Shown piece after piece: positions 32,560-44,038 of a stretch of DNA of 64,000 bases. This DNA is from Triangularia verruculosa (Eukaryota > Ascomycota > Sordariomycetes > Sordariales > Podosporaceae): the NCBI GenBank assembly GCA_033296885.1, contig MU863882.1, forward strand, positions 372,001 to 436,000, read 5' to 3'. The notes beneath the pieces were generated by a model. That model had not been told where the DNA came from and made no database searches. It saw only the letters and a list, made by a program, of their open reading frames with translations. Position numbers and translations under genes: made by a program. Position 1 is the first letter of the stretch, and each line of letters begins with the position of its first letter.

Positions 32560-35161
32560 TCATTGGGAGTTTGTGTCCGCATCTTCCCAGCTCTTTGGTA
32601 ACGCATAGGTCTTGTACATAGCCCTGTCCTTGCCAATAAGGCAGACCCGCCCTGCTATCTCGCCGCGCAATCTGCATGTCTTCTGAACCTCCATCTGCAC
32701 GGGCGTGAAGTGGGATAGATGAGAGAAGCCTGTTGTACAAAACAGTGTCTGATCTTCCCTGTCGAGAGTCCGTGATTGTGGGCGCTGACCGGGCTCGTAC
32801 TGTCTATACAGCAAGCTGCTCGACCGATAACTGATCTTGATGAGGCAATACTCTGGGTTGTCGCCTACATAACTGGTCAGAACTGTGCAATAGTTTGATT
32901 TGAAGGGCTTTGACGTACCTGCAGTGCAACACAACAACAGCAGTGAACTCTCATCGAGAAAGCTAAAATCAACAATACTCTTTCCCACTGGCAGCGACAC
33001 TCCACATGCTCCTGTAAGACCCAGTTCACTAATACCCTTTGTACTCCGTACAGTGGTTTTGAAGAGGAATACTAACCAGGAGTGTCAGAAATGCATATAC
33101 ACGAAAAGAACCAAAACTGACCTGTGGATTTGTCTGCCTCTGAGACTAGCGCCACATATGATGTTTGTCCTGTGGTCCCCTGTTGATCTGCTGTTAGTTT
33201 GTACTGTCACCAGCTACAGGAAATGCAACGACTTACATTTTCAGGCTTGACACGTAACCGAACATCGTGTTTCCAGATCTTTTCTCCAATGCTTAATACG
33301 ACATCTTTCCCAAATAGGACACCCCGTTTCTCTGCCTCGGCAATATTGTGAAACACGTTGCTGGCTCTGCCAACCAGGTAGTTGACAAGAAAGTCTACAT
33401 GAGGCAACGCTCTCATATAAGGCTGCCCCAACTCTTGTCTCTTCAGCTGCTTCTCCAGCACCTGTAGAAGAGTATGATGGTCCTCGGCATACTCTTGGTC
33501 TCTGATGTAATCTTCCTTGGTGATTTGATCGAAATACATTGCCAGAGGACTGGTAGTCAAGTATCGTTGGATGTAGGTTAGGACTTTGGCATGGTCCATT
33601 GTGGCTTCCTTTTCAGTGAGCTCTTCGCTGGTAGAAGATGAGGAAGCCTGTTGATCGATCTGTAGCCGTAACCATGTGGAAAAGACAGAGAAATATTCAA
33701 GCTCGTCCATGACATTGAGGAGAATCTTGTGGGCAACAACAGTCAGACAGGAAACGATATCCAGCAGTCTGCTAATTTGGCCAGCGTTGAAACCAATGCC
33801 CTCCTCTGAGTCGTGGAAGCGGGCGATACCCAGCATCCGGCTGAGGATGATAACGCATCGTTCGAGTGCTGGTATTAGATTCTCGTGGACAAGGCCGCGG
33901 AGGCTCAGCAACCCCGATAACACTTGCTTATCCCAGCGTTTGTGACCCTGTACACTTTGTCAGTAACCGCCCATATAAAATCAACCAAGATACTGACCCT
34001 CTCAGCAACAATATCCACCAACCACTCCTTCACCGGCGCAAAAACATGCCCCGTAGCCACCGTATGACACAATGCCTGAACAATATCCAACCCGCCCCCC
34101 TCCATCTTCTTCAAGTCATCCTGCACCCCATTTAAAAACCTCTGCGGCAGCTCCCTCGTCCCCTTCCACTCATTCGTCATATGCGTCTGCGTCTGCTTCA
34201 CATACCGCAACAAATTCTGCAACATCGTCATCTTACTCGCCAACAACGACAAGTTCACCGGTGAATAATGCACAAACGTCAAATCCATCGGCACCAGATA
34301 CACCCTCGTCCCGTCATCCCCCTCCCCCACCTTCGGCCTCATCAACAACATATGCGTCGACGTCTCCGGATGCGAACTATGCCCACAAACCCTAGCCGCC
34401 CCCTCCCCCTCCACCACCTCATGCCTAAACATCCCAATCACAAACGAGTCATAAATACTCAAATGCACCCCCCCATCCTCCATCCCCACCACCATCACAT
34501 GAACATCATCCGCCTCCTCCGCCTTACACCCCCTAAACACAAAATCCAGCGACGCCGTCGACGAAAACAAAAACATATCATCCCCGCTCCCCCCGGACAC
34601 CGGCAACGGCCCCAGCTTCGGCAGCGCCCCCTCCACCTCCAAAAACGTCAGCTCATGCGGCAAATCCAGCACATCCTTCACCACCCTCCCCTCCCCAACC
34701 TCAACCTCCACCCCAACGCCCCCCTTGATTTCTCTTCTTCTCCTCCTATTCCCAGTCACATTCTTCCCCCAAGCCAAAAACCCAACCCTCCTCCCCTCCC
34801 CCTCCCCCTCTCCCACTTTGATACAATGCACCGTCTTGCTGCTCTCCAACCCCATCAACCTCACCACCCCATCCCCCCACCCCACCGCCAAAAACTGCCC
34901 GTCCTCCTTCCACGCCACCGCCTCTGCCTCGACCCCGCTCCTCTCGGCGTGCTTAAACACGACCTGGTCGTTTGCCCTCCAGACATGCACCGTGTTGCTT
35001 GCCGCGCCATCGCCGTCCGAGATCGTCGCCGTGAGGTCGATGGCCGGGTTGATCGCCACGCCGCCGGGATTCGAACTCGAAATCGGTGCCGCGGCGAGGC
35101 GGGATTGCGACAACAGCACCAGTTGTGGTGGGGGAGATGAAGAAGAAGATGGTTGTGGCAT
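32560..35161 (-). CDS. APC4: Anaphase-promoting complex subunit 4
   Basis: Five exons: 35161-33998, 33947-33237, 33179-33122, 33071-32919 and 32864-32560, with introns of 50, 57, 50 and 54 bp, encoding 796 aa. The N-terminal half is an Apc4-type WD40 propeller ('AVAWKEDGQFLAVGWGDGVV', 'MDLTFVHYSPVNLSLL'). The middle is the Apc4 long helical domain ('GHKRWDKQVLSGLLSLRGL', 'QPYMRALPHVDFLVNYLVG'). The C-terminus returns to beta-rich sequence ('DFSFLDESSLLLLCC'). Apc4 is a scaffold of the APC/C ubiquitin ligase that targets cyclins and securin. Exon 3 (58 nt) is a small exon placed by reading frame and acceptor choice: the earlier acceptor gives a stop. The last intron is 3n and stopless, so its removal rests on splice signals, not on frame. 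Confidence 0.9.
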
Positions 35162-35682
35162 TTTCTTGAAGGTTTGTTTGTTGTTTTTAGGCGGGGTTGT
35201 TCCAAGTGAACGGGATGTATTGATCTTCCTAAAACGCGAGGAGTGTAGCCCGGTTGTTGATCTTGATTTTGATTTGCTAGGCCTCTAGAGGGTTATGTAT
35301 GTTTTGTCTGTCTTGCCAGTTCCCTCTGTCAAATGTCAAAGTGTTGCTCCTGCTCGTTCAAATGGACTTCAGTGAGTGGTGGAAGGAATTCATGAAATAA
35401 TTAAATGGCCCCAGCGTTCGCACTGTGTCGCTCCCAAAATGTTGAACTTCAAGCCCCTGAATTGCTTGTCCAACACGCCCCATAGCAACGCACAAAAGGT
35501 GGGCTCTACAGATATCATCTGGTATCTTTCAACATATGCTGGGAAAAACACGCCAAATCACATTTTATTAGGGGAGCTATCCGCCTCCCCGAGCCTTCTC
35601 TAACCAGACACCAAAAAAGACCATGCTTGCTCATTGCGCCAGACACAACAGATCCATCCATCCCTATACTAATCACCTCCAT
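35162..35682. other. APC4 promoter and RET2 3' flank
   Basis: About 520 bp between two minus-strand genes. No gene or notable repeat seen. Confidence 0.65.
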
Positions 35683-37450
35683 TTATTCAATCACATACGA
35701 GTCCGCCACCGACTTGACCTCCTTGGAAAAGGCAACCTCCTCGTTCATTTCGAGAAGCTCCACCGAGGTGACCTATGTGAAAGTTAGCATTCCGTAAAGC
35801 AGATGTCAAAGCCAGGGGAGGAGTAAAAGCTTACATCGACATCTACAAATGGCGATGTCTTTGAGAAGCGGACTTGCATAGGGAAGAACTCGTTCTCATC
35901 GTCCGTCTGCGCCTCAAACTCGAAGGCGCCACTGGGATTCTCCTCGTTGACAGTGCCGATAGACCACTCAAGGCTGTCACCGGCCACCTCATATGTGGCG
36001 TCAAAGCTGGCCACAGATGGCTCGGCGCTTTGGTAGGGAATGACGATGCTGACGTCCTTGAGCTCGTCACCGCCAGACAGCTCATACTCGACTGTCAACG
36101 AGCAGTTGCCGTCAGAACCCTTATTTACCCAGACAGTGAAAGCAATAGGCAGGATGCTGGTATCATCGGCCTTGGGGGCAACTCTCCAGCGCAGCACACC
36201 AACAGCATTGTTGACCGGGAAACCCCTCGCTGTATTGGCCATCTGGATCGCTTTCGAGCTGTTGAAGAGGTTCTTGTCAACATTTGGATGTGTGCGGAAT
36301 TGCGCACCGTGTGACGGAGTGGCATTGAGGTTGAGCTTGAGCTTGGTGAGCGATGGATCTGACACGCGCAATGTCAAGTCGCCGCTGATTGAGAAGGAGG
36401 TAAGGGCACCATCCCTGGACAGCTTGGCTGTGATGGCTTCGTTAACAGTAACGTGGATCGCGTCCCGGTCCAGGGAAGAAGACACGCGGGGCGCGGCGGC
36501 GGGTTCTGGAGCGGAAGGACTAGCCACTGGTACAAGGGGAGTATCGTCTACTGGGCCCAGCTCGGTCTTCACGCGCTCAAACATATCTGTGGCCTTGGAC
36601 TTCTTGCCCAATTGCATGCCCTTGCCCTTGGGCGCACCGAACCTAATTCTGTCAGCTCTTGTCGACCAGTACCCATACTACCAAAGTAACGTACTTGGAC
36701 TTGTTCTTCTCCGCCTCATAGGTATCGTATGTATCGGTAACAGCTGGTCGAACAGGGGGTGTGTATGTTGGGTATACGGCCGGTCGTGATGCCATGCCAC
36801 CGGCGCGGCCAGCTCTCCCAGACTCCTTGCGCTGCATTTCCAACTGCTTCGCCTTCCTCTTGCGCTCCTCGGTAGCCTCGAGTTCCTTGTTCTATACCAA
36901 TGTTAGAACCCAAAGCAACCTCACTAGAAAATATCCCACATACCCGAGCAATAATCTCCTGAATGCGCTCCTCGTGGGACTCCATTTCCAGGAAGGTCCT
37001 GATTTGGCTGACGGTCAGGTTTTCACGGTAACCAAGGGTGACGATCTCGTCGAAGGCACTGATAAGCTCGAAGGCATTTCGGAGGATTTCGCGCTCGTCG
37101 AGGCTCTTGCACGTGCTGGTGACGACCTGGGCGAAAAGGTGGAGTGTGTCGATGTCCTGGAGGATGTTGGACTGCTTGTTGGTGATGAGCACCATGTAGA
37201 GCTCATCCAATGGCTGGTATACGAAGCGAACATTGTCCTGCTCGACCGTGGTATGCTGCGTGCCCGAGTTGGCGGCCTTGGGAAAAGAGGCGAGGAGGGC
37301 TTCGACACGAGTCCGCTTCATGTCATGGAAGGACCGGGCCAGAACGGCCTTGCCGCCCCGAGTGCAGATGGACGCAGCGAGGACAACCTAGGGCGCAATT
37401 GTTAGCTGTTTACTGCGCTGTATATTGCAGCATCTGGGGATGGCTACCAT
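35683..37450 (-). CDS. RET2: Coatomer subunit delta (delta-COP)
   Basis: Five exons: 37450-37448, 37387-36944, 36891-36695, 36642-35835 and 35772-35683, with introns of 60, 52, 52 and 62 bp, encoding 513 aa. The first exon is the ATG alone. The second gives the invariant delta-COP start VVLAASICTRGGKAVLAR followed by the longin-like N-domain ('RTRVEALLASFPKAANSG', 'VRFVYQPLDELYMVLITN'). A charged helical linker follows, then the C-terminal mu-homology domain ('FGAPKGKGMQLGKKSKATDM' through 'VRFSKTSPFVDVDV'), ending 'VKSVADSYVIE'. Delta-COP is part of the F-subcomplex of COPI, which recruits cargo and Arf1 for Golgi-to-ER retrograde transport. All junctions preserve frame, and the length matches the family. 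Confidence 0.95.
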
Positions 37451-38448
37451 CTTGATTTCAACAGTTGGACGGTTGCTGGGGGCGTGGATTAGGAGAAGTC
37501 GGGTTGGTGTCGGTCGAGCCGTTAACAGCAAGCGTAGCTTCACTTCACCTCCTTGAAATGATACACTGTGGTCGATAGGTGGTCTTTCCGGCACCCAGTT
37601 ACAGCTGAGGGTGCCTGACGAGGGGCTGCCAGCTGTCATCCACTCTGACCGCGTCACCGTCCACCGCGAAATCAAAGCTCTGCCCCTTGTCTGAGGGCAT
37701 GTGGGTGGGGCACGGACCAAACCCAGGCTGCCAGGCCGCATCAGGCCGCTAAACTTAATGCGGGCCGTCCTCCACTTGACGATTCAAATGAATCGCCGCA
37801 TCTCCAGTGCTCTTTCACTGTTCGACAAACACGCTTCCGTTCTTCTCGCCCCGCGCGCGTCAAACGAGTTTAAGAAGCCCCAACCGACCTTCATCCATTT
37901 CGGAAGCTCTCAAATTCAACTTCCCGCAGCAAATAATATCAACCGAAAACCTGCCAACTCTCGCTTCCTAGTTCTGGAAGTCGTCATCCCACCACATCGC
38001 TCAAGAGCTCCCGTCTCTGAGAAGAATCCTCAGGATTTCCACTTCAAGCTCTCACCCATGTTCTGGATTCATTCAAACCCCATTCCGAATCCAGTAGTTG
38101 AAGATCAACCGTAACCCACATTCCACTCGAGCCGACTTCTTACTCCAGCTATCTGGTTGTACCGACTTCGACCTCCGTGTCACCCTTAATACTCGCTTTC
38201 GGCGTCTGCTCCTTGAGCAACGTCACCGCCTTTCCGACCCTTCGTTCTATCAACTCGACATCCAACCCACGTCCAGCGAGCGAGTGGCATAGTCGATAAA
38301 TCAGCGACTTTACAATAACAGGCACAGCGCTTCCCAGCCGAGACCTTCCCGCTTTGCGGCCAATAGCCGTCTGTAACCCAGTAATCAACGTAGCCCACCC
38401 ATCGGCTGCCTCAAACTGTTATCTCATTTCGTTCCTTCAAACTTGACC
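37451..38448. other. Divergent promoter region between RET2 and the acidic-protein gene
   Basis: About 1 kb between two genes transcribed away from each other. The half near the acidic-protein gene is CT-rich on the plus strand. No gene or repeat seen. Confidence 0.65.
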
Positions 38449-41235
38449 ATGGACCAGGTTGAGCTGGCCGTGGACCCTGGCCCCTTGGGCCAGCTTGAGC
38501 GCGAAGCCGAGCTGGACTTTGACGCCGATGGCTTTGATTTTCAACTTGACGGCGTGTATGATCAGGCAGACGAGACCCAGAAAGAAGCCCCAACAGTAAC
38601 CACCGAAAGTGCGACCGAACAAGTTGATGAAATCGGCTACGAGGATGACGATGAAGATATTCATTTGGAGAGCGCCGTTTCAGACCCCACCAAGACTGTT
38701 GGTGCCCAGAAAGATCAACTGGGGGCTGGCAACCAGTATCAAGAAGAGATTGGTTACGAAGAGGACTACAACTTGACTACGGAGCTGGTGAATGTTGATG
38801 AAATCACGGAGGACCTGGCTGCCGCTGATTCCGAGCAGCCTGAGTATCAAGCTGAGGACAAGTTGGACTCTCAACTAGAGTATCAGGCTGAGGATCAGGT
38901 GGAGTATCAAGCTGAAGACCAGCCTGAGCCCCGGCCTGAAGACTTGGTCGATCAAACCCAGACACATGGGCAAGAAGACCAGGCGGTCTCACAAGGCAGC
39001 ACTGAATCGGAGAAACCTACCGCTGAGCAAGAGTTGCACCAGCAGGTCGATGATGACGATGATGATGAGAAAGAAAATGTTCCTGAACCGGACAACCACA
39101 GCGATATGGACTATGATGTGTCCGATCATGCGGCCGTTCATGAGGACTATCTTATGGAGGAAGACGAAGAACCCAGAACAGGCCTCAGTGAAGTCGACAG
39201 GGCGATCGAAGATCTTGCCAGCTCCCTTCATGGCGTTCCCGATATTGAGGTCTTCTACAACGACGTGAGCTATTCGTTGTTTGGGACTTCTAATGATGAC
39301 CTAGAGTCCTACTTTCTTTCGGACATCACGAAGTTGGATGAGCCGCTTGCACAGCTTCTATCGTCTCTTCGCCAAGTGATTGCAAACGAGATTGCCCCAA
39401 CAGACACACTGTTGGTGAGTTTTGATTCTTTGGATCTTGAGTTTGGCGAGAAGTCCAGTGAGAGGTTTCTCAAACGGACACTCCGTGAACTTCTGGATTG
39501 CCACGCTGCCCTGGCGGCGAAAGACTCGGCTATTGCCTCAATTCCCGTCCTGCAGTTGATTGCACAGCACGACTGCGAAGAGCGGTTCCTACAACTCCTC
39601 GATGAGGCCAAGTACGGAGGTGAATCGCCACGTCACTCTGAGCATGAGTACTCCGAAGTTGAGCACTCGGAACATGAACAATCTGATCACGAGCATTCTG
39701 AACATGGGGAGTCTGCGAACCCGGAGTGGCCCGCCGGTGAATTCCAAGGTGGTGAGCAGGATGAGCTGGCCCAAGCCCGTTCTGAAAACCAGGCCTCAGT
39801 CGATGATGAGAATACTAGAAATGACGAGAGCACCAGTACTAGTGTATCGCCAATTGCACAAACTGGGGATGAGTTCAAATTGGAGACAGATGCAGAGAAT
39901 GACGACAGCATTCAAAATGAAGATACCGCCCCTCTTGGCGCACCCTCGCCTGCCCCCGCGGCCACAGCTGAAGGGCAGCCAGAATCTGGAAATGAGAGTG
40001 TATACCAAGAGACAGCTCAGAACATGGACGCTGACTACCTTCAAGCACCCGCGGACTCTGCTCAAGATCAGGCTTCCTACGAGGGTATCGATGATCAAGA
40101 GCAGGTTTCCTACGAGGGCATCGATGACGATATCGATGAGCAGGAAATGAAGGATGCTGATGAGGAATTTGATGTCAACACGGAGCTGGAGATAGCTGAG
40201 GAGGCTCATATCACCAGCAATGGTGTGCTTGAACAAACAGCAGGTTCGAATGGTAAATCCCCTTCTTTCTTTCGCCCCGCCAATTCTTTGCTTCCCCCCA
40301 ATATCAGTCCAACCGGATCTACGCGGCTGGCCCTCTGTGAAGTCGAGTCTGTCATCGACTACGATGATGAACCTCTCGAACTGCAAGGCACAGGCGAAAC
40401 TCAACCTGAGTACATTACAACTTCTGAGTCTCTGTCGTCAAGCTCCACGGTCAACGATGAAGACATGATCGACTATTCAGATGACGAGGACAATGTAGAT
40501 GAAGCGGCACTACAGTCGAGCAATCATTTCTTTGTGTCACATTCTCGCGCCAATTCACACACAAGCATCAGTTTTTCTCACTGCAGCGACGCTAACATAA
40601 CTCGCTTTCAAGATGACGACTTGCTTCTTGCTTTTGACCAAGACGGCGGCCTCTTAACAATCGATGAGCAAGATGGCGACGACGCTCCAGACGGTGAAAC
40701 TTTGACAGCAGTTGTGTCCAAAGCGAGCAACAACCTGGTCGATAGCAACGAAGATGCCTTAGAAACGGACTTGCAAGTTGAGATCTCTCAAGTCTCTCGC
40801 GGAGTAACCCCCGCTATGAGCAAGAATTCGCCACAGGAACCGTCCGCTGCAGCAACTGGAGACACGGGGTCTGACCACACGAGCTCGACCATGAACGGCG
40901 ACGAAATTGACTACGATGAGCACGATGTCGATAACTCATTTACGCCAGATAACAGCGCCCCTCACTCTGTAGTGGCTCCACTGGAAGACGGTGATGAAAT
41001 TGATTGGGGCAACGATGGGGATGAGTACGAAGACGGCCACGGTGGCGATGAAGGCGACATCACATTGGAGGCACAGCCTGATCATGAACTCACTCCGTCA
41101 AGCCCTACTGGAAAACGATACAGAACTGACGATGCAGAGAGCCTTGCCGAGGAATCCGGTATGTTTGCTCACTGTTCTTCGTTACGATGGGCCAATTCTT
41201 ACATACGTACAGATCACAAGCGTCGTCGGACATAA
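38449..41235 (+). CDS. Large acidic repeat-bearing protein of unknown function
   Basis: Starts at the ATG at 38449 (the in-frame codon at 38443 is TTG). Probably two exons, 38449-41158 and 41213-41235, separated by a 54-bp intron with GTATGT donor and TACAG acceptor, giving about 910 aa. If the intron is retained the frame stays open and the protein is 928 aa. The protein is very rich in Asp/Glu/Gln/Ser and looks disordered. It repeats a short motif, (D/E)-x-I-(D/G)-(Y/W) plus acidic residues, at about residues 60, 99, 636, 674, 819 and 850. Tandem 'EYQAED' units lie near residues 130-160, histidine-glutamate repeats ('SEHEQSDHEHSEHGES') near 395-420, and two 'SYEGIDD' units near 544 and 555. 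One ordered-looking helical segment lies near residues 245-385. The C-terminus is basic (DHKRRRT). I do not recognise a family. Confidence 0.78.
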   Translation: MDQVELAVDPGPLGQLEREAELDFDADGFDFQLDGVYDQADETQKEAPTVTTESATEQVDEIGYEDDDEDIHLESAVSDPTKTVGAQKDQLGAGNQYQEEIGYEEDYNLTTELVNVDEITEDLAAADSEQPEYQAEDKLDSQLEYQAEDQVEYQAEDQPEPRPEDLVDQTQTHGQEDQAVSQGSTESEKPTAEQELHQQVDDDDDDEKENVPEPDNHSDMDYDVSDHAAVHEDYLMEEDEEPRTGLSEVDRAIEDLASSLHGVPDIEVFYNDVSYSLFGTSNDDLESYFLSDITKLDEPLAQLLSSLRQVIANEIAPTDTLLVSFDSLDLEFGEKSSERFLKRTLRELLDCHAALAAKDSAIASIPVLQLIAQHDCEERFLQLLDEAKYGGESPRHSEHEYSEVEHSEHEQSDHEHSEHGESANPEWPAGEFQGGEQDELAQARSENQASVDDENTRNDESTSTSVSPIAQTGDEFKLETDAENDDSIQNEDTAPLGAPSPAPAATAEGQPESGNESVYQETAQNMDADYLQAPADSAQDQASYEGIDDQEQVSYEGIDDDIDEQEMKDADEEFDVNTELEIAEEAHITSNGVLEQTAGSNGKSPSFFRPANSLLPPNISPTGSTRLALCEVESVIDYDDEPLELQGTGETQPEYITTSESLSSSSTVNDEDMIDYSDDEDNVDEAALQSSNHFFVSHSRANSHTSISFSHCSDANITRFQDDDLLLAFDQDGGLLTIDEQDGDDAPDGETLTAVVSKASNNLVDSNEDALETDLQVEISQVSRGVTPAMSKNSPQEPSAAATGDTGSDHTSSTMNGDEIDYDEHDVDNSFTPDNSAPHSVVAPLEDGDEIDWGNDGDEYEDGHGGDEGDITLEAQPDHELTPSSPTGKRYRTDDAESLAEESGMFAHCSSLRWANSYIRTDHKRRRT

Positions 41236-44038
41236 TTGGCGGGCTCCATACAGGTTCCCCTCGCCCATATTCTTGGGATATGGTTGTAGTTCAACCACGA
41301 AATGGTTCTTTCGCAGCGAAGGAAAAGGTTCTATCCCCACCCCGTTTTTGTTTTCGAAGGTAATTTTATCGACTGAGCTATCGACAACCGACACCGTGAC
41401 ATGAGCAGGTAAGTTTTCGGCAACATATTCAAGGATGACGGCGACGATTGCGACTTGAGGCTTTGCCGAAACCTCATTTTTTTGCAATGTTTTTGCATCT
41501 TCGTAGGCCATCAAGGCCATGCAATTATCTGCGCGGCAGCGCAGCATCATTAATCGAGCATATTTCAGTCTCACGCTGAATCGACTTTACCGCATGCAGG
41601 CCACAGCATCGCATTATTATACCCAGCATTATCTGTAACACTACCATGGATGAAAAAGTTCTGTATTGGATGGGATAGGGTAGGCTAGGGCTATGGACGG
41701 CTGGGGCTGGTTTTCAGCAGCCTTGTCATGGCGTTGGCTCGGGGTTCAATCATTAGAGGCTGGTTTGGGTGTTCCTTCTTTTTCATTCATATCGATTGGA
41801 GGATTGCTAGTTTCAGAGGTGGCTCGGGCCAGCAAAATGCCTCATACGCATCTCTTTGACTTGTAGTCAACGTAACTAGCTCATTCGTCACCCAGGTAGA
41901 TGATCATTTGGAGGAAGGGATGGTTTTCTATTTCTGAGCTACAGTAAGATGGATTTCGAAATTGGTGGAAGGGAGCAGGGGCGGCTGGGTCTTTATTTTT
42001 TCACTGTCACCTTTTTAGCTTTTGTCACTTTGATTCGGTCTTCTTTTGTTCCGTCGACAGGAAGCTTATCCGAGTCCATATTGAAAAGGGACGGCTTACA
42101 TGCCAGTGATGGAATGATTAGATAATAATACACCAGATTTGAAGTGAGCGGCCAAATCACGTTGCTGTGGAGTGGAAACATGACACGAAGGGCAGAGATA
42201 CAACAGACTGGCACCGGAAAGGGCGGGCGTTGAGGTATTTCGAAAGAAGTGATATGAGGTATCCAGTTTTGCACTGCCACATTCAGGGTTCGGAAGTGCT
42301 GAATAATATGTAGGTACATGAGTAGAGAGATCTTGGCTGTGACTGGGAAAAGTTACAGGAGGTTTGTGAAATTGGTTAGCTCAGTTGCACAGACATACGG
42401 CTACGAGGAAGACAAGACAGTATCCAAGATGAAAGTATAGTATCTGAAGCTTGTGTTATGTGTAGCTTCATATAGGTATGTGGTTAAACCTTCTTACTTG
42501 AACCAGTATAGATTAGACAAACGTCTCGCACAGTGTAAAATGGATAAACTCTGGGGTCGAGACTTTTTCGTTGTGGATGGCCCGAATTACGTATACCTAC
42601 CCTCCTACGAGATCTGCAAACTTCAGGGGAGGGGTTGATGTGATGGAGGGATGGAGGTTGGAAGTTTGGTTGGTACCTTGGCCTGTGCGCCGAGGGTCTG
42701 TTTCCCTTGTCTGTTTCGACATCATCCCATGTGAGAATTACGAATACCTTTCCAAGATTGTGAACATGATGAAAGCGTGTCATAGGCTTTGTATAGGCAG
42801 ATTTGATGGCTATAGACAGTCATTTATCTAGGATTATGTTACCCTGAGAAGTGCTGTACGTAACCAAACGTCAGCAGGCATGTGGATTCAACGGGCGTGT
42901 GCTGGGATTCCACGAGCCGAGGGACGCCGGTGGGCGCTTCTTACAAGCTGGAAATGGGTGGGTTCATTTCCAGCTCCTGTTATAACTCTCCAAGGTCTGG
43001 ACACTTTGTAGTTCTGTTGAAGAGGCGCTGAGATGAAGGGGCTTATTTGGCTTGGTATTCGGTAAGGTATTATTAGGGTTGTGGCAGGTGATTGGCAACT
43101 GGGGGAAGAGAGATCAAAATAGGAAGCTGCGTTCTAATCCGGGGTTTGCTCAACCTCAAATTAATTAGAGTTGAGAGGAAAAGAGGTTGGAAAGCTGTTC
43201 TTGTGTGGTGCGGACCCCCCCTCGTGTCCTCTGTTCTGGATCTGTGTGAGCCGCCCACGACCCAACCTTCCCAGGGCCAACCAGGCCAAAAACAGCCACC
43301 GCGCACTGTGTGTCGTAACCCTGTCAGGCGTGCAGGCAGGGGTCCAGAATTTCTCGAACAGGGGTTGGTTAAGTTTCTTGAAACCAGCCCGTCCCCAGAC
43401 TTTGCTCTCGACACCCAGCAGGGGGCCTCGAATGAAACATACCGTGGACCTTTCAGCAACCTCTCAACATCAGGAACATCGTTTGCGCTAAACACAAACG
43501 GACTTGACTCTGGTCTCGAAAAGACAACGACGAGCGATTCCTCTGACCAACGACATTCCCGGGGGAACCACCACAGACGGCAGCAAACACGAAGACATTT
43601 CCAGCGCATTCAACCCTTGGTACGCTGCTACGGCCCTCCGCTGCCGCCGCCGCCGCCGCCGAGCCACGAGCGCACCCACGAGCCACCCGTGTCCTCATCA
43701 GACGAGACGAAAACCGCTGCATACTTTCGTAAATCTCGACCGAGCAAAAAACAAAAAAAGGAACTTCACAAACAGAAAAACGAATTGCGTCTTCTGGCCT
43801 TATTTGGTGTTGGAAAAGACATACGGATGCATAGCAGACGGCCAAAAGCTTGACATTCTTCTTGTTCTCTTTCTTCTTTTGCAGACCCTCGCCCGGCGCG
43901 AGAGAAGCGGCTGCCCCTCCTAAACCTCGACGTTTCCTGATTGTAGCTCCGGCTCCGGTTCACAGCAACCGACCAACAAAACAGGCAGCGCGTTCTCGCT
44001 GCTGCCGTCGCGCTCGCTTCTTTCATACTGTTGTCAAG
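41236..44038. other. Long region upstream of the NIPA gene
   Basis: About 2.8 kb between two plus-strand genes. The last 800 bp is CT- and CG-rich with scattered open frames and is probably 5' leader and promoter of the NIPA gene. A TTAGGGTT octamer lies at 43074-43081. I find no coding region with start codon, composition and splice sites that agree. Confidence 0.55.

Noticed and set aside
41182..41574. 130-codon minus-strand frame with a stretch (AIVAVILEYVAENL) resembling a histone-fold helix
   Set aside because: No other histone motif, overlaps the acidic gene's 3' end, and no splice partners; similarity is probably chance.
43092..43853. 253-codon plus-strand frame upstream of the NIPA gene
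   Set aside because: It starts at TTG, has shuffled-looking composition and CG-repeat artefacts, and lies in the probable NIPA leader.
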